DNA of 64,000 bases from CAKZNE01 sp040222435 (lineage in GTDB: Bacteria > Bacteroidota > Bacteroidia > Flavobacteriales > Schleiferiaceae): positions 3,658,001 through 3,722,000 of the forward strand of contig OZ243107.1 of assembly GCA_965212245.1 (NCBI GenBank), read 5' to 3'. The stretch's first letter is position 1, and every line of letters begins with the position of its first letter. Positions 51,949 through 61,400 of this stretch are shown one piece after another. The notes under the pieces are model-generated. The model was not told the origin of the DNA, did not search any database, and saw only the letters and a list, made by a program, of their open reading frames with translations. A program made the position numbers and the translations under genes.

Positions 51949-52572
51949 ATGAATTACTCCTCCAAATATCTTGAAAAGGCCGTAGATGAAATCGGACAGT
52001 TACCGGGTATCGGACGCAAGACGGCTTTAAGGCTTGCACTCTTTCTGCTTCGCCAGGAAAAAGAACAAGTACACGGGCTTTCTCATGCGCTGATAAACCT
52101 GAAGGATAAGGTGATTTACTGCAAATCATGCGGCAATTTATCAGACCGGGATATGTGTGAAATATGTACTAATCCTTCCCGGGACCACTCCCTGGTATGT
52201 ATAGTGGAAGACATACGTGATGTAATGGCCATTGAAAATACCGGACAATTCAAGGGTATTTACCATGTTTTGGGAGGCGTTATAAGTCCTATGGAAGGTA
52301 TTGGTCCATCAGACCTCAATATTCAACCACTTATTGATAAAGCAGAACAGGGCATTCTGCGGGAAGTGATCTTTGCTATGGGATCTACCATGGAGGGTGA
52401 AACCACTACCTTTTATTTATACAAAAAACTGATGGATAATACCATTATGCTTTCTGCCATTGCCAGGGGTATTGCCGTGGGCGATCAACTGGAATATGCT
52501 GATGAGGTTACGCTGGCCCGCAGTATCACCAACCGCATACCCTATGAATCATCTCTCAAGCAGAATAGTTAA
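51949..52572 (+). CDS. recR: Recombination mediator RecR
   Basis: RecR acts with RecO and RecF in loading RecA on gapped DNA. The 207-residue protein has the N-terminal helix-hairpin-helix GQLPGIGRKTALRLALFLL. The C4 zinc finger uses C58, C61, C70 and C73 (YCKSCGN and MCEIC). A TOPRIM domain follows (VCIVEDIRDVMAIENTGQF, HVLGG), and the Walker-like end is ARGIAVGDQLEYADEVTL. The length is typical for the family. It starts a rightward group of genes. It is preceded by a consensus-like promoter, with the start codon 8 bases after the -7 box. The glycosyltransferase gene follows after 59 bases. Confidence 0.96.
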   Translation: MNYSSKYLEKAVDEIGQLPGIGRKTALRLALFLLRQEKEQVHGLSHALINLKDKVIYCKSCGNLSDRDMCEICTNPSRDHSLVCIVEDIRDVMAIENTGQFKGIYHVLGGVISPMEGIGPSDLNIQPLIDKAEQGILREVIFAMGSTMEGETTTFYLYKKLMDNTIMLSAIARGIAVGDQLEYADEVTLARSITNRIPYESSLKQNS

Positions 52573-52631
52573 TGCGGTTTAGTTTTGTACGATACGCTAC
52601 ATTAGCAACTTCTAGTCCCTTTGCCTGAGGA

Positions 52632-54590
52632 ATGAAACTTTCCATCATCATAGTCAACTACAATGTCAAGTACTTTCTTGATCAGTGCCTTATATCCATA
52701 TATCAGGCACTAAAGGGTATAGAAGCAGAAGTATTTGTGGTGGATAATGATTCCGTAGACGGGAGTGTGGATATGATACGTCAGAAATACCCGCAGGTAA
52801 AGCTGATGGCCAACACCAAAAATGTAGGCTTTGCCAAAGCCAATAACCAGGCTATCCGGGAGTCTGTGGGTGAGTATGTACTGCTACTTAACCCGGATAC
52901 CGTAGTAGAGGAAGAAACTTTCAGCAAGAGCATATCCTTTATGGATAAGCATCCGAATGCCGGAGCGCTGGGTGTGAAGATGATGGATGGCAAGGGAAAC
53001 TTTTTACCCGAATCCAAGCGAGGTTTGCCTACACCCTGGGTGGCTTTTTATAAGATTTTTGGCTGGACCAGCTTGTTTCCCCGTTCTAAAAAATTTGCCC
53101 GCTATTATATGGGGCACCTGAATAAAGATGAGAATCATGAAGTAGAAGTACTGGCCGGGGCTTATATGCTGATGCGCAGAAAAAGTCTGGATGAATGTGG
53201 CTTGCTGGACGAAACCTTTTTTATGTACGGGGAGGATATTGACCTTTCCTACCGTATTGTAAAGGCAGGTTATAAGAACTATTACCTGGCTGATACGAGT
53301 ATTATCCACTATAAAGGCGAAAGCACCAAAAAAGGCAGCCTTAATTACGTTTACATCTTTTATAAGGCCATGATCATTTTTGCGGAAAAGCACTTTAGCA
53401 GCAGCTACGCCCGTTTTTTTCGCTTTTTCATTCTCTCTGCTATATACCTTAGGGCCGGGCTTTCACTAGCTAAGCGTTTGGCCATGGCGCTTGCTCTTCC
53501 TCTGCTGGATGCCGTCATCTTAATTGGCGGACTTCTTTATATAAAAGAATACTGGGAGAATAACCATCGCTTTATAATAGGCGGTGAGTATTCATTTGAC
53601 CTGATTAAAATTGCCTTCCCCCTTTACGCCCTGGGATGGATTTCAGGCATTTACCTGAACGGGGGCTATGAAAAGCCTACCCGTATTGCTCAATTGCTAA
53701 AAGGCATTTTTTTAGGTTCCATAGCCATTATTGTAGGATACAGCCTGGTGAGTGAGCAGTACCGTTTTTCCCGGGCTATCCTATTGTTGGGTGGTGTATG
53801 GGCGGTGTTTTCCATTCCTTTTTCACGCTTGCTGTTGCAAAAACTTACCGGAGCTAAATTACTTACCTCATCTGGCAAGGATAAGCGTATTATAATTGTG
53901 GGTAAGCCCGATGAAGCGGAGCGTGTAGAGCACATGATTGAACAGGCACACAGTAAAATATCCTATATATCATTTGTTAATGAACCGGGAGGAAAAGTTC
54001 ATTCCGACAAATATACCGGCTCCTTTGAACAGCTTAAGGAAATTGTAGGGGTGTTTGAAATAGATGAAGTTATTTTTTGTGCCCGTGATATGGCCAGTAA
54101 TGATATCTTCCGCAAGATGACTGAGCTAAACCCCACCGGAGTAGAAATAAAAATTGCCCCTGTCGAAAGCCAGTTTGTAATAGGCAGTAATTCTATTGAT
54201 GCTCAGGGTTCATGGTATACGGTTCAGTTTAATGCTATTTCCAAGCCCACCAACCAAAGAGCTAAACGACTACTGGATATTAGTGCCGCATTTCTCCTGG
54301 TACTTCTTAGTCCGTTGCTTATAGGGTTTGTAAAAAATAAAACCGGTTATATTGGGAATGCTTTTAAAACGCTAAGCGGTAAAACCACCTGGGTTAGCTA
54401 TGATCAATCCGTAGCAGTAGATCATTTACCACCATTAAAACCGGGAATATTGAAAACTACGGAACTCATGAATTCTACCCGACTGGATAGCAGTGCCTGT
54501 AATCATATTAATCAATTGTATGCTAAGGATTATTCGGTTTGGGGCGATCTCAATTTTATACTTCATAATTTTAGTAAACTGGGATCATGA
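52632..54590 (+). CDS. Membrane-bound family 2 glycosyltransferase fusion
   Basis: The 652-residue protein starts with a GT2 (GT-A) domain at about 1-260. It has SIIIVNYNVKYFLDQCL, VFVVDNDSVDGS, NVGFAKANNQAI and YVLLLNPDTVV, and the acceptor-side motif YGEDIDLSYRI, typical of rhamnosyl-type transferases (WbbL-like). After it come several membrane helices (about 265-420). Next is a soluble Rossmann-like segment RIIIVGKPDEAERVEHMI (about 425-530), similar to the nucleotide-binding part of polyprenol-sugar transferases. A last helix LLDISAAFLLVLLSPLLIGFV lies near 580. The catalytic part of a WcaJ-type transferase is not recognisable. It probably works in surface polysaccharide synthesis at the inner membrane. 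It overlaps the dioxygenase gene by 4 bases (ATGA). Confidence 0.85.
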   Translation: MKLSIIIVNYNVKYFLDQCLISIYQALKGIEAEVFVVDNDSVDGSVDMIRQKYPQVKLMANTKNVGFAKANNQAIRESVGEYVLLLNPDTVVEEETFSKSISFMDKHPNAGALGVKMMDGKGNFLPESKRGLPTPWVAFYKIFGWTSLFPRSKKFARYYMGHLNKDENHEVEVLAGAYMLMRRKSLDECGLLDETFFMYGEDIDLSYRIVKAGYKNYYLADTSIIHYKGESTKKGSLNYVYIFYKAMIIFAEKHFSSSYARFFRFFILSAIYLRAGLSLAKRLAMALALPLLDAVILIGGLLYIKEYWENNHRFIIGGEYSFDLIKIAFPLYALGWISGIYLNGGYEKPTRIAQLLKGIFLGSIAIIVGYSLVSEQYRFSRAILLLGGVWAVFSIPFSRLLLQKLTGAKLLTSSGKDKRIIIVGKPDEAERVEHMIEQAHSKISYISFVNEPGGKVHSDKYTGSFEQLKEIVGVFEIDEVIFCARDMASNDIFRKMTELNPTGVEIKIAPVESQFVIGSNSIDAQGSWYTVQFNAISKPTNQRAKRLLDISAAFLLVLLSPLLIGFVKNKTGYIGNAFKTLSGKTTWVSYDQSVAVDHLPPLKPGILKTTELMNSTRLDSSACNHINQLYAKDYSVWGDLNFILHNFSKLGS

Positions 54591-55543
54591 AAGGTTTGAA
54601 AGACTTTTTAGAAAATTACCGGATCACCTATTATCTCTATAATTTAGTACACGCTAAACAGTTAAAAAAGAATCGGGCAGCCTACCGCAAATATGGCCTT
54701 AAAAAAAGTCCTTACGCTTCTATATCATATAATGACCTGAAAAGCCTCAATAGCGAGCCGCCCTGGCTGGATAAGCAAAGCCTGGCCCAAATAGCAGAGG
54801 ATAATGAACATTTCAAAAGATTGCCGGAAACTATTCAGGAATCGATCCGAAACTGGTCTGAAGATGGCTACGCTATTATTCCTTCCCTTTTCAACAATAC
54901 TGAAGTTGATCAGATCAATGATGAAATAGAACGCTTGCTGGAAAGGGGCACTATTCAATGGCAATACAACAACCGTAAATTGATGTTTGCCTACCGTTAC
55001 TCTCAAACCATCCGCAGCATACTTAGTAAAAAAGAACTTCCGCAAACCCTCCAGTTTCTGCTGGGCAAACCAGTAGATCTTTTTTCAAGTATCAACTTTT
55101 ATAAAGGCAGTGAGCAATTGCCCCATTCAGATAGTATTCATATGAGTACCCATCCGGAAGGTTACCTTATTGCCATTTGGATTGCGCTGGAAGACATTGA
55201 AGAAGGCTCCGGACCGCTTACCTATTATCCGGGTTCACATAAACTACCCTATGTACATAGTGAAGATATTGGTGCCGGAGGAAATGCTTTTAAATTAGAC
55301 CCTGCTCCTTATAATAAATACGAAGGCCATATTAGCACTTTACTGGAAAAATCAGATCTCAGAGCAGAAACATTTCTACCTAAAAAAGGTGATGTTTTAA
55401 TATGGCATGCTAATCTCTTACACGGAGGTAGTCCCGTAACTGTTCCCACCAGTAGCCGAAAAAGCATGGTGCTTCATTACTATGCCAGGGACGTTATTTG
55501 CTACCATGAGATCAGTCAGCGCCCTACCCTCTGGCCTTCATAA
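54587..55543 (+). CDS. Phytanoyl-CoA dioxygenase (PhyH) family protein
   Basis: The 318-residue soluble protein belongs to the Fe(II)/2-oxoglutarate oxygenases of the PhyH type. Its iron triad is visible as H180 and D182 (QLPHSDSIHMS) and H279 (ANLLHGG). WIALEDIEEGSGPLTYYPGSH supplies the double-stranded beta-helix core, and an Arg/Ser pair after the last His (SSRKSMVLHYYARD) would bind 2-oxoglutarate. Its ATG overlaps the TGA of the glycosyltransferase gene (ATGA), so the two are co-translated and may act on the same glycan or lipid. The real substrate is unknown; the family hydroxylates many small molecules. Confidence 0.87.
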   Translation: MKGLKDFLENYRITYYLYNLVHAKQLKKNRAAYRKYGLKKSPYASISYNDLKSLNSEPPWLDKQSLAQIAEDNEHFKRLPETIQESIRNWSEDGYAIIPSLFNNTEVDQINDEIERLLERGTIQWQYNNRKLMFAYRYSQTIRSILSKKELPQTLQFLLGKPVDLFSSINFYKGSEQLPHSDSIHMSTHPEGYLIAIWIALEDIEEGSGPLTYYPGSHKLPYVHSEDIGAGGNAFKLDPAPYNKYEGHISTLLEKSDLRAETFLPKKGDVLIWHANLLHGGSPVTVPTSSRKSMVLHYYARDVICYHEISQRPTLWPS

Positions 55544-55575
55544 GCTTTCCTGAACAATTTGTAGGCTATAATTTT

Positions 55576-55583
55576 TACCTTTG
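55576..55583 (+). promoter_or_regulatory. Possible -7 element of the E2 gene
   Basis: TACCTTTG matches TAnnTTTG, 43 bases before the ATG at 55627. A TTTG occurs upstream at 55558-55561, but the 14-base spacing is shorter than usual. Confidence 0.4.
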
Positions 55584-55626
55584 CACTCCTCTTAGAGGGT
55601 ACATTTTCAACCTAGTAAAGACGTAA

Positions 55627-56976
55627 ATGGCACAAGTAGAACTTATTATGCCCAAAATGGGCGAAAGTGTGGCCGAAGCCACCATTATTAAATGGCTTAA
55701 GGAAGAAGGAGACTCTATTGAACTGGAAGAGTCTGTATTGGAAATTGCTACCGATAAAGTAGATAGTGAAGTTCCCTCTCCTTCTGAAGGTGTTTTAATG
55801 AAAAAACTCTTTAATGAAGATGATGTGGTTAAGGTGGGTGATGCCATTGCCATTATAGAAACCGAAGGTGGAGGAGAGACTTCCGGTTCTGGTTCAGATA
55901 ACGCTTCATTAAACGGAGCTGAAAGCCACGAACCCAAAGAAGATAAGAGCCCGGCTGTAGCTGAGGCTCAAAAAATGATGAGCTCTGCCACAGAAGCTAC
56001 CGGTGATATTGCCCGTAACTCTAACGGACGTTTTTACTCTCCATTGGTGCGTAACATTGCGAAGGAAGAAAATATTTCACAGCAGGAGCTGGATGCCATT
56101 GAAGGCTCAGGTGCTGAGGGACGTGTAACCAAACATGACATACTGAACTATCTGGACAACCGTGGCAATACTGCTCCTCCTAAAAAGGAAACCCCGGTTG
56201 ATAAGGCTCCGGCCCAGGCCACCAGTTCAACTCCGGTGAAAACTCCCGCTCCGGTAAGCTTGAACAGTGGTGATGAGATTATTGAAATGGACCGTATGCG
56301 TAAAATGATTGCGGAACATATGGTTATGTCTAAGCATACCTCACCACACGTTACTTCATTTGTTGAAGCCGATGTAACCAATCTGGTCAACTGGCGTAAT
56401 AAAGTGAAAGGCGAATTTCAGTCTCGCGAGGGCGAAAAGATCACTTTTACCCCTCTTTTCATTGAAGCTTTGGTAAGGGCAATTAAAGATTTTCCGATGA
56501 TCAATGTATCAGTCAATGGAAATTCCATCATTAAACGCAAGAATATAAATATCGGTATGGCAGCGGCCCTGCCTAGTGGAAACCTTATTGTTCCGGTTAT
56601 TAAAAATGCGGATCAGCTAAACCTGGTAGGCCTTACCCGTCAGGTAAATGATCTTGCCTCCCGGGCTCGTGAAAATAAATTAAAGCCAGATGAAATTCAG
56701 GGTGGCACATTTACACTTACCAACGTAGGTACTTTTGGTAATGTTATGGGTACACCTATTATAAATCAACCTCAGGTAGCTATTATGGCCGCAGGGTCTA
56801 TCAATAAAAAGCCTGCGGTAATTGAAACCCCGGAAGGAGACTTTATTGGCATACGCCACAAAATGTTCCTTTCTCACTCCTATGATCATCGCGTAGTGGA
56901 TGGAGCCCTGGGAGGACAATTTGTACGCAGGGTAGCAGATTACCTGGAAAGTTTTGACCCTAACCGCGACTGGTAA
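55627..56976 (+). CDS. 2-oxo acid dehydrogenase E2 (dihydrolipoyl acyltransferase)
   Basis: E2 forms the core of a 2-oxo acid dehydrogenase complex and passes the acyl group from lipoyl-lysine to CoA. The 449-residue protein has one lipoyl domain (lipoylated K44 in ATDKVDSEVP), an acidic linker and a peripheral-subunit-binding domain at about 136-175 (SPLVRNIAKEENISQQELD). A Pro/Ala linker follows, then the catalytic domain with DRMRKMIAEHMVMSKHTSPH and the active site SYDHRVVDGALGG (H421, D425). The start MAQVELIMPKMGESVAEATI and the SYDHRVVDG form point to the branched-chain or general type rather than pyruvate E2. E1 and E3 genes are not adjacent. Confidence 0.93.
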   Translation: MAQVELIMPKMGESVAEATIIKWLKEEGDSIELEESVLEIATDKVDSEVPSPSEGVLMKKLFNEDDVVKVGDAIAIIETEGGGETSGSGSDNASLNGAESHEPKEDKSPAVAEAQKMMSSATEATGDIARNSNGRFYSPLVRNIAKEENISQQELDAIEGSGAEGRVTKHDILNYLDNRGNTAPPKKETPVDKAPAQATSSTPVKTPAPVSLNSGDEIIEMDRMRKMIAEHMVMSKHTSPHVTSFVEADVTNLVNWRNKVKGEFQSREGEKITFTPLFIEALVRAIKDFPMINVSVNGNSIIKRKNINIGMAAALPSGNLIVPVIKNADQLNLVGLTRQVNDLASRARENKLKPDEIQGGTFTLTNVGTFGNVMGTPIINQPQVAIMAAGSINKKPAVIETPEGDFIGIRHKMFLSHSYDHRVVDGALGGQFVRRVADYLESFDPNRDW

Positions 56977-56991
56977 CCCGACTAAAAAACC

Positions 56992-57759
56992 ATGGAATTA
57001 AACCTTAAAAAACCCATTTGCTTTTTTGATATAGAATCAACCGGAGTAAATGTGGTCAGAGATCGTATTGTAGAAATTTGTGTGCTTAAAATATTCCCCA
57101 ATGGCAATCGGGAAAGCCGCACATGGTTGGTAAACCCTGGTATGCCGATACCACCGAACGTCATTGCCATCCATGGTATTTCTGATGAAAAGGTGGCAAA
57201 TGAACCTACCTTTAAAGAATTAGCACACCGCATTTACGATATGATCAAAGATGCTGATCTGGCCGGTTACAATTCCAATAAGTTTGATATCCCTATGTTG
57301 GCAGAAGAATTCTTGCGGGCGGAAGTAGATTTTGACTTTAGCAAAAAACGTGCAGTGGATGTGCAGAACATCTTTCATAAAAAGGAACAACGCACCCTTT
57401 CGGCCGCCTACCGTTTTTATTGTGATAAGGTTCTGGAAGATGCACATACCGCAGAAGCAGATACTATCGCTACTTATGAAATCCTTAAATCCCAATTGGA
57501 TCGCTACGATGATCTGGAAAATAATGTCGATTTTCTGGCTGATTATAGCAACCGTTTCAGGGCAGCTGATTATGCAGGCTTTATTATCCTGAACGATGAT
57601 GATGTGGAATGCTTCAGCTTTGGGAAGTATAAAAACCAACCTGTGGAAGATGTGCTGGATAAAGATCCGGGTTATTACGGGTGGATACAAAATGCCGAAT
57701 TTCCTCTTTACACTAAAAAAGTACTTACTTCTATTAAACTTCGAAAACTTCAGTCTTGA
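56992..57759 (+). CDS. DEDDh-type 3'-5' exonuclease
   Basis: The 255-residue cytoplasmic protein carries an RNase T/DnaQ-like exonuclease fold. Motif I is FFDIESTG (D13, E15), with VNPGMPIPPNVIAIHGI close behind. Motif II is LAGYNSNKFDIPML, and motif III is DAHTAEADTIATYE with catalytic His and Asp. After about residue 180 a C-terminal extension (FSFGKYKNQPVEDVLDKDPGYYGWI in parts) resembles the putative quorum-sensing-regulated-factor-like tail common in Bacteroidota members. It is probably a DNA proofreading or repair exonuclease related to the Pol III epsilon subunit. The gene starts 15 bases after E2 and overlaps the next gene by 4 bases (TTGA). Confidence 0.92.
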   Translation: MELNLKKPICFFDIESTGVNVVRDRIVEICVLKIFPNGNRESRTWLVNPGMPIPPNVIAIHGISDEKVANEPTFKELAHRIYDMIKDADLAGYNSNKFDIPMLAEEFLRAEVDFDFSKKRAVDVQNIFHKKEQRTLSAAYRFYCDKVLEDAHTAEADTIATYEILKSQLDRYDDLENNVDFLADYSNRFRAADYAGFIILNDDDVECFSFGKYKNQPVEDVLDKDPGYYGWIQNAEFPLYTKKVLTSIKLRKLQS

Positions 57760-58367
57760 AGATTATTTGTGTAGGCCGGAATTACGTAGCACATGCCGCA
57801 GAGCTTGACAACCCGGTTCCGGAAGAGCCCGTATTATTCCTCAAGCCTGAAACAGCATTGGTTCCTAAACGAAACCCTTTCTTTTTACCCGATTTTTCCG
57901 AAGAAGTACATTATGAAGCCGAATTAGTGATTCGCATAAATAGGATTGGTAAAAACATTCAGGAAAAATTTGCCCATAAATATTACGATTCATTAACCGT
58001 TGGAATTGATTTTACCGCTCGCGATCTGCAAAAAAAACTGAAGACAAAAGGGCTTCCCTGGGAAAAAGCTAAAAGTTTTGATGGCTCTGCAGCCATCGGA
58101 AAGTGGGTTGATAAATCTGACCTGGATGAGCCTGACAACCCGAATTTCCACCTTTTACTAAATGGAGAGAAGGTTCAGGAAGGCAATCCCGAACTTATGA
58201 TTTTCAAAATAGATAAACTCATCTCTCACATTTCCAGTTACTTCACATTAAAGATTGGTGATCTTATCTTCACCGGCACGCCTTCGGGTGTAGGTCCTGT
58301 TCAACGGAATGATTCTTTGAATTTATTTCTTGAGAACCGGGAAGTTTTAAATTTAAACGTAAAATAA
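57756..58367 (+). CDS. Fumarylacetoacetate hydrolase family protein (TTG start)
   Basis: The 203-residue cytoplasmic enzyme has the FAH catalytic fold. It begins KIICVGRNYVAHAAEL, contains VLFLKPETAL, the metal-binding HYEAELVIRI with the paired glutamates, and GIDFTARDLQ. Near the end it has GDLIFTGTPSGVGPV. The size and the RNYVAHAAEL start match the short FAHD1-like acylpyruvate hydrolase or oxaloacetate tautomerase branch. The start is TTG at 57756, overlapping the exonuclease stop as TTGA; no ATG is nearby in frame. It is likely co-transcribed with the exonuclease. The exact substrate is not fixed by sequence. Confidence 0.9.
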   Translation: MKIICVGRNYVAHAAELDNPVPEEPVLFLKPETALVPKRNPFFLPDFSEEVHYEAELVIRINRIGKNIQEKFAHKYYDSLTVGIDFTARDLQKKLKTKGLPWEKAKSFDGSAAIGKWVDKSDLDEPDNPNFHLLLNGEKVQEGNPELMIFKIDKLISHISSYFTLKIGDLIFTGTPSGVGPVQRNDSLNLFLENREVLNLNVK

Positions 58368-58375
58368 CCCTGAGC

Positions 58376-58400
58376 TCCATAGGATAATTGATCCTATGGA
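58376..58400. promoter_or_regulatory. Perfect inverted repeat downstream of the FAH gene
   Basis: TCCATAGGAT (58376-58385) and ATCCTATGGA (58391-58400) form a perfect 10-base inverted repeat with a 5-base centre. It lies 9 bases after the FAH stop and 18 bases before the -7-like box at 58418. There is no T tract, so it is either a weak terminator or a regulator site for the following T9SS gene. Confidence 0.5.
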
Positions 58401-58417
58401 TAATTCAGTGGACTTGT

Positions 58418-58425
58418 TATATTTG
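58418..58425 (+). promoter_or_regulatory. Possible -7 element of the 1611-residue T9SS gene
   Basis: TATATTTG matches TAnnTTTG, 44 bases before the ATG at 58470. The closest upstream TTG is 27 bases away, which is longer than the consensus spacing. Confidence 0.35.
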
Positions 58426-58469
58426 TTGGTCTCGTGAAATTCGGACTAAATCTAATGTCAAAATAAAGT

Positions 58470-61400
58470 ATGAGGAAGTTACTACTACTAATCGCGCTTA
58501 TCGGTTTTTCGTTACACGGTAAAGCTCAAGTTACCACAGCCCTTTTTGAGGATTTTGAAGCTCCTACGCTTCAGGATAAAGTGGATACTACATTTTCAAC
58601 TACCACAGGTGCGCCAGGCCCCAGTGCTTTTCCCTTTTCGCTAAGTACTCAGGTAGCTACAAGTGGGACCAACTCATATCGGGCACAAGGTAAAGATGGT
58701 CATATTTCAATCTTTCACACAGTTTCCTTCAGTACCGTGGGAAAACGATATACCAGCCTGAGTTTTAATCACATTGCAAAAGTATCTGCCTTAAATGGTT
58801 GTTACCTCTTTTATTCTATTAATGGTGGACAAAACTGGACGCAGGTTACAGGAGCAAGTTATAATGGAACCAGTGCAGCTTTTGCAGCTACGGGCTTCTT
58901 TAATGAAAGTTCCTATTTTGTAGATGGAGATCCCTGGAGGAATGGTGTATATGTAGGAGCTAATTCCGTACCCAATAACTCCTGGTGGAAGAGCGAACAG
59001 TTTGACCTTAGTGACTTAGTTTATAACGTTGCCGGAAATTCAGGATACCCAAACGTCATGCTGCGCTTTGAAATGCGTGTTACCTCCAGCACCGGTTCCG
59101 GTGTACTTCCCGCTGGATGGTTTATCGATGACATTGAAATTACCCAGTCAAGTTGCGAGCTTGAACCGCCTACTGCCTATTTTGGGTTTCAACCTAACCC
59201 TTGTTACCCTCCAAAACCAGAGGGAAGTCTTCCGGCCGAACCAGGAGATAAGTATCCTATAGCGGTAGAAACTACAGATAATACGGGTATTGATAGTGTA
59301 TTGGTTTTTTACAGAAAGACTTTCCCCACCGGATTACCCTTTCAGAAAATATATTTGCAACCAGCTGTTTCTTTTCCTAACCGTTACAGAGATACCATAT
59401 ACAATGTTTTTGTAGGAGACACTATTGAATATTATTACCAGATTTATGATGCTTCCTGTAACGCAAACCTTACCCAGGTTCCTAATATTGGTGCCAATTG
59501 TAAATTCTGGCCAGAGCCTGCATTACCCCCTAAATGTGGAAACAATAACTGTAAGGAATTTCCCGAGGTAGTAACTCAATTTCCCTGGGTAGAGGATTTT
59601 GAAACATCACGCTGGATTCCCGGTAATGGTGGAAGCAGTACTGCTGGTGGAGCACACCGTGGTACATTCCCCGTATTTCCTGACGGAGGCTGGGTAGTAG
59701 CTCCTTCTACTGCTCCACAAAATGATTCTAAATATGCTTGGTGTGTAAATATTGGAGGTACTTCCACTCCTGCTACCGGACCAGCTAATAACCATACAAC
59801 GGGAGGAAACAGATACGTATATGCCGAATCCAGTCTGGGAAGTCCGGTTACAGCATCACAGCTCATTACACCATGTATAGATCTTACCGATGAAACACGT
59901 TGTCTCGGTTTTGAATTCTGGTATCATATGTTTGGTTCAGATGTAGATTTGCTTCGTATTGATATCGATACCGGTTCTACTAATGAATCATGGTGGGTAA
60001 ACTATGCAAAGGTGGTTGGAGAACAACAAACCAGCTCTGGTGACCCCTGGAGGAAATTCCTTTTCTCTCTGGAACCCTTTAATGGAAAATACATCCGTAT
60101 CCGCTTCTTCGCAGTGAAAAGAATTCCAGGTGCCCGTGGCGATATAGCCATTGACGATTTGAGAATCTTTGAACCCGATTCTGTAGATATGGAGATTCAG
60201 ACACTCAATGAGCCAGTCAACGGGTTTTGTTATTACACTAATAACGAACCAGTAACTGTACAGGTTCGGAATAATGGTTGCCAAACCGCTACTGATATTC
60301 CCATAGCTTTTCAGGTAAATAATAATACCATTAAATGGGATACTATCCGGGCCAACCTTTTCCTGGGTGATACACTTACATACACATTTACCCCAACTGC
60401 CGATTTACAGAATTATAATATGTATTGGATCAAGGCCTGGACAGCTATGCCGGGGGATGTGAAAACATTTAATGATGAGGTTTCCTTACAGGATAGTATT
60501 GAGTATACAGCCCCTATTACATCATTCCCCTACATCGAAGATTTTGAAGATGGTATAGTTCAGAGTCAGGAATTAGGGAACCGGCAATTCAGGTTTGACG
60601 ATGGAGTGATCAACTTCTACAGGTGGATTATTAATGCGGATATGACATCCACACGTAATACCGGACCTTTCCAGGGCTTTGGTTACGGTGGTAAATACTT
60701 ATACTCCGAAAGTCTTGCCAATGATAATCAGGAAAGCAGCACTTTCTTCAGAAGTGTGTGTGTGGACCTGGCTGGTATGACCTCTCCGGTTATTGAATAC
60801 TACTACCATATGTTTGGTTCTGGTATAAAATCTCTGGAAATTCAGGTGTCACGGGCTAATGAAGACCTTAAAACCTGGACAACGATAGCCTCCTCTGTAC
60901 TTAATAACCAGCAACAAGGTGGTGAGTTGGTAGACTGGAAATACAAGAAAGTTTCTTTGAGCGCTTATTTGGGAGAAACGATAAAGATTCGTTTTAAAGC
61001 TTCACGTAAGGCTTTAACTGATCCACCTGATGGTGGGGACAAAACTGATATTGCCATTGATAAGGTCATGATCTTTGACGAAATTGCGAATGATGCGGGC
61101 GTTCTTACCATTAATTCTCCCAATCTTCACATAGAAGCCGGTACTTCACTTGACCCTTCTATACGTGTTACAAACCATGGAACGGCTGCACTTTCAAATG
61201 TGCCTATCACTGTAACTATTACTCCATTGTGTGGCCCTAATGTGGGTATTTCCACTACTTATAACGGCTCGGTGGCCACTACCACGGGCACGGGAAATGC
61301 TTCAGGCCAACTTCCTCTTAATGGTCTGAACATTAGCTGGCCCACAGGAGAGTTTGAAATGTGTGTAATTACCCAATTAGCTGGTGATTCACATGCTTTT

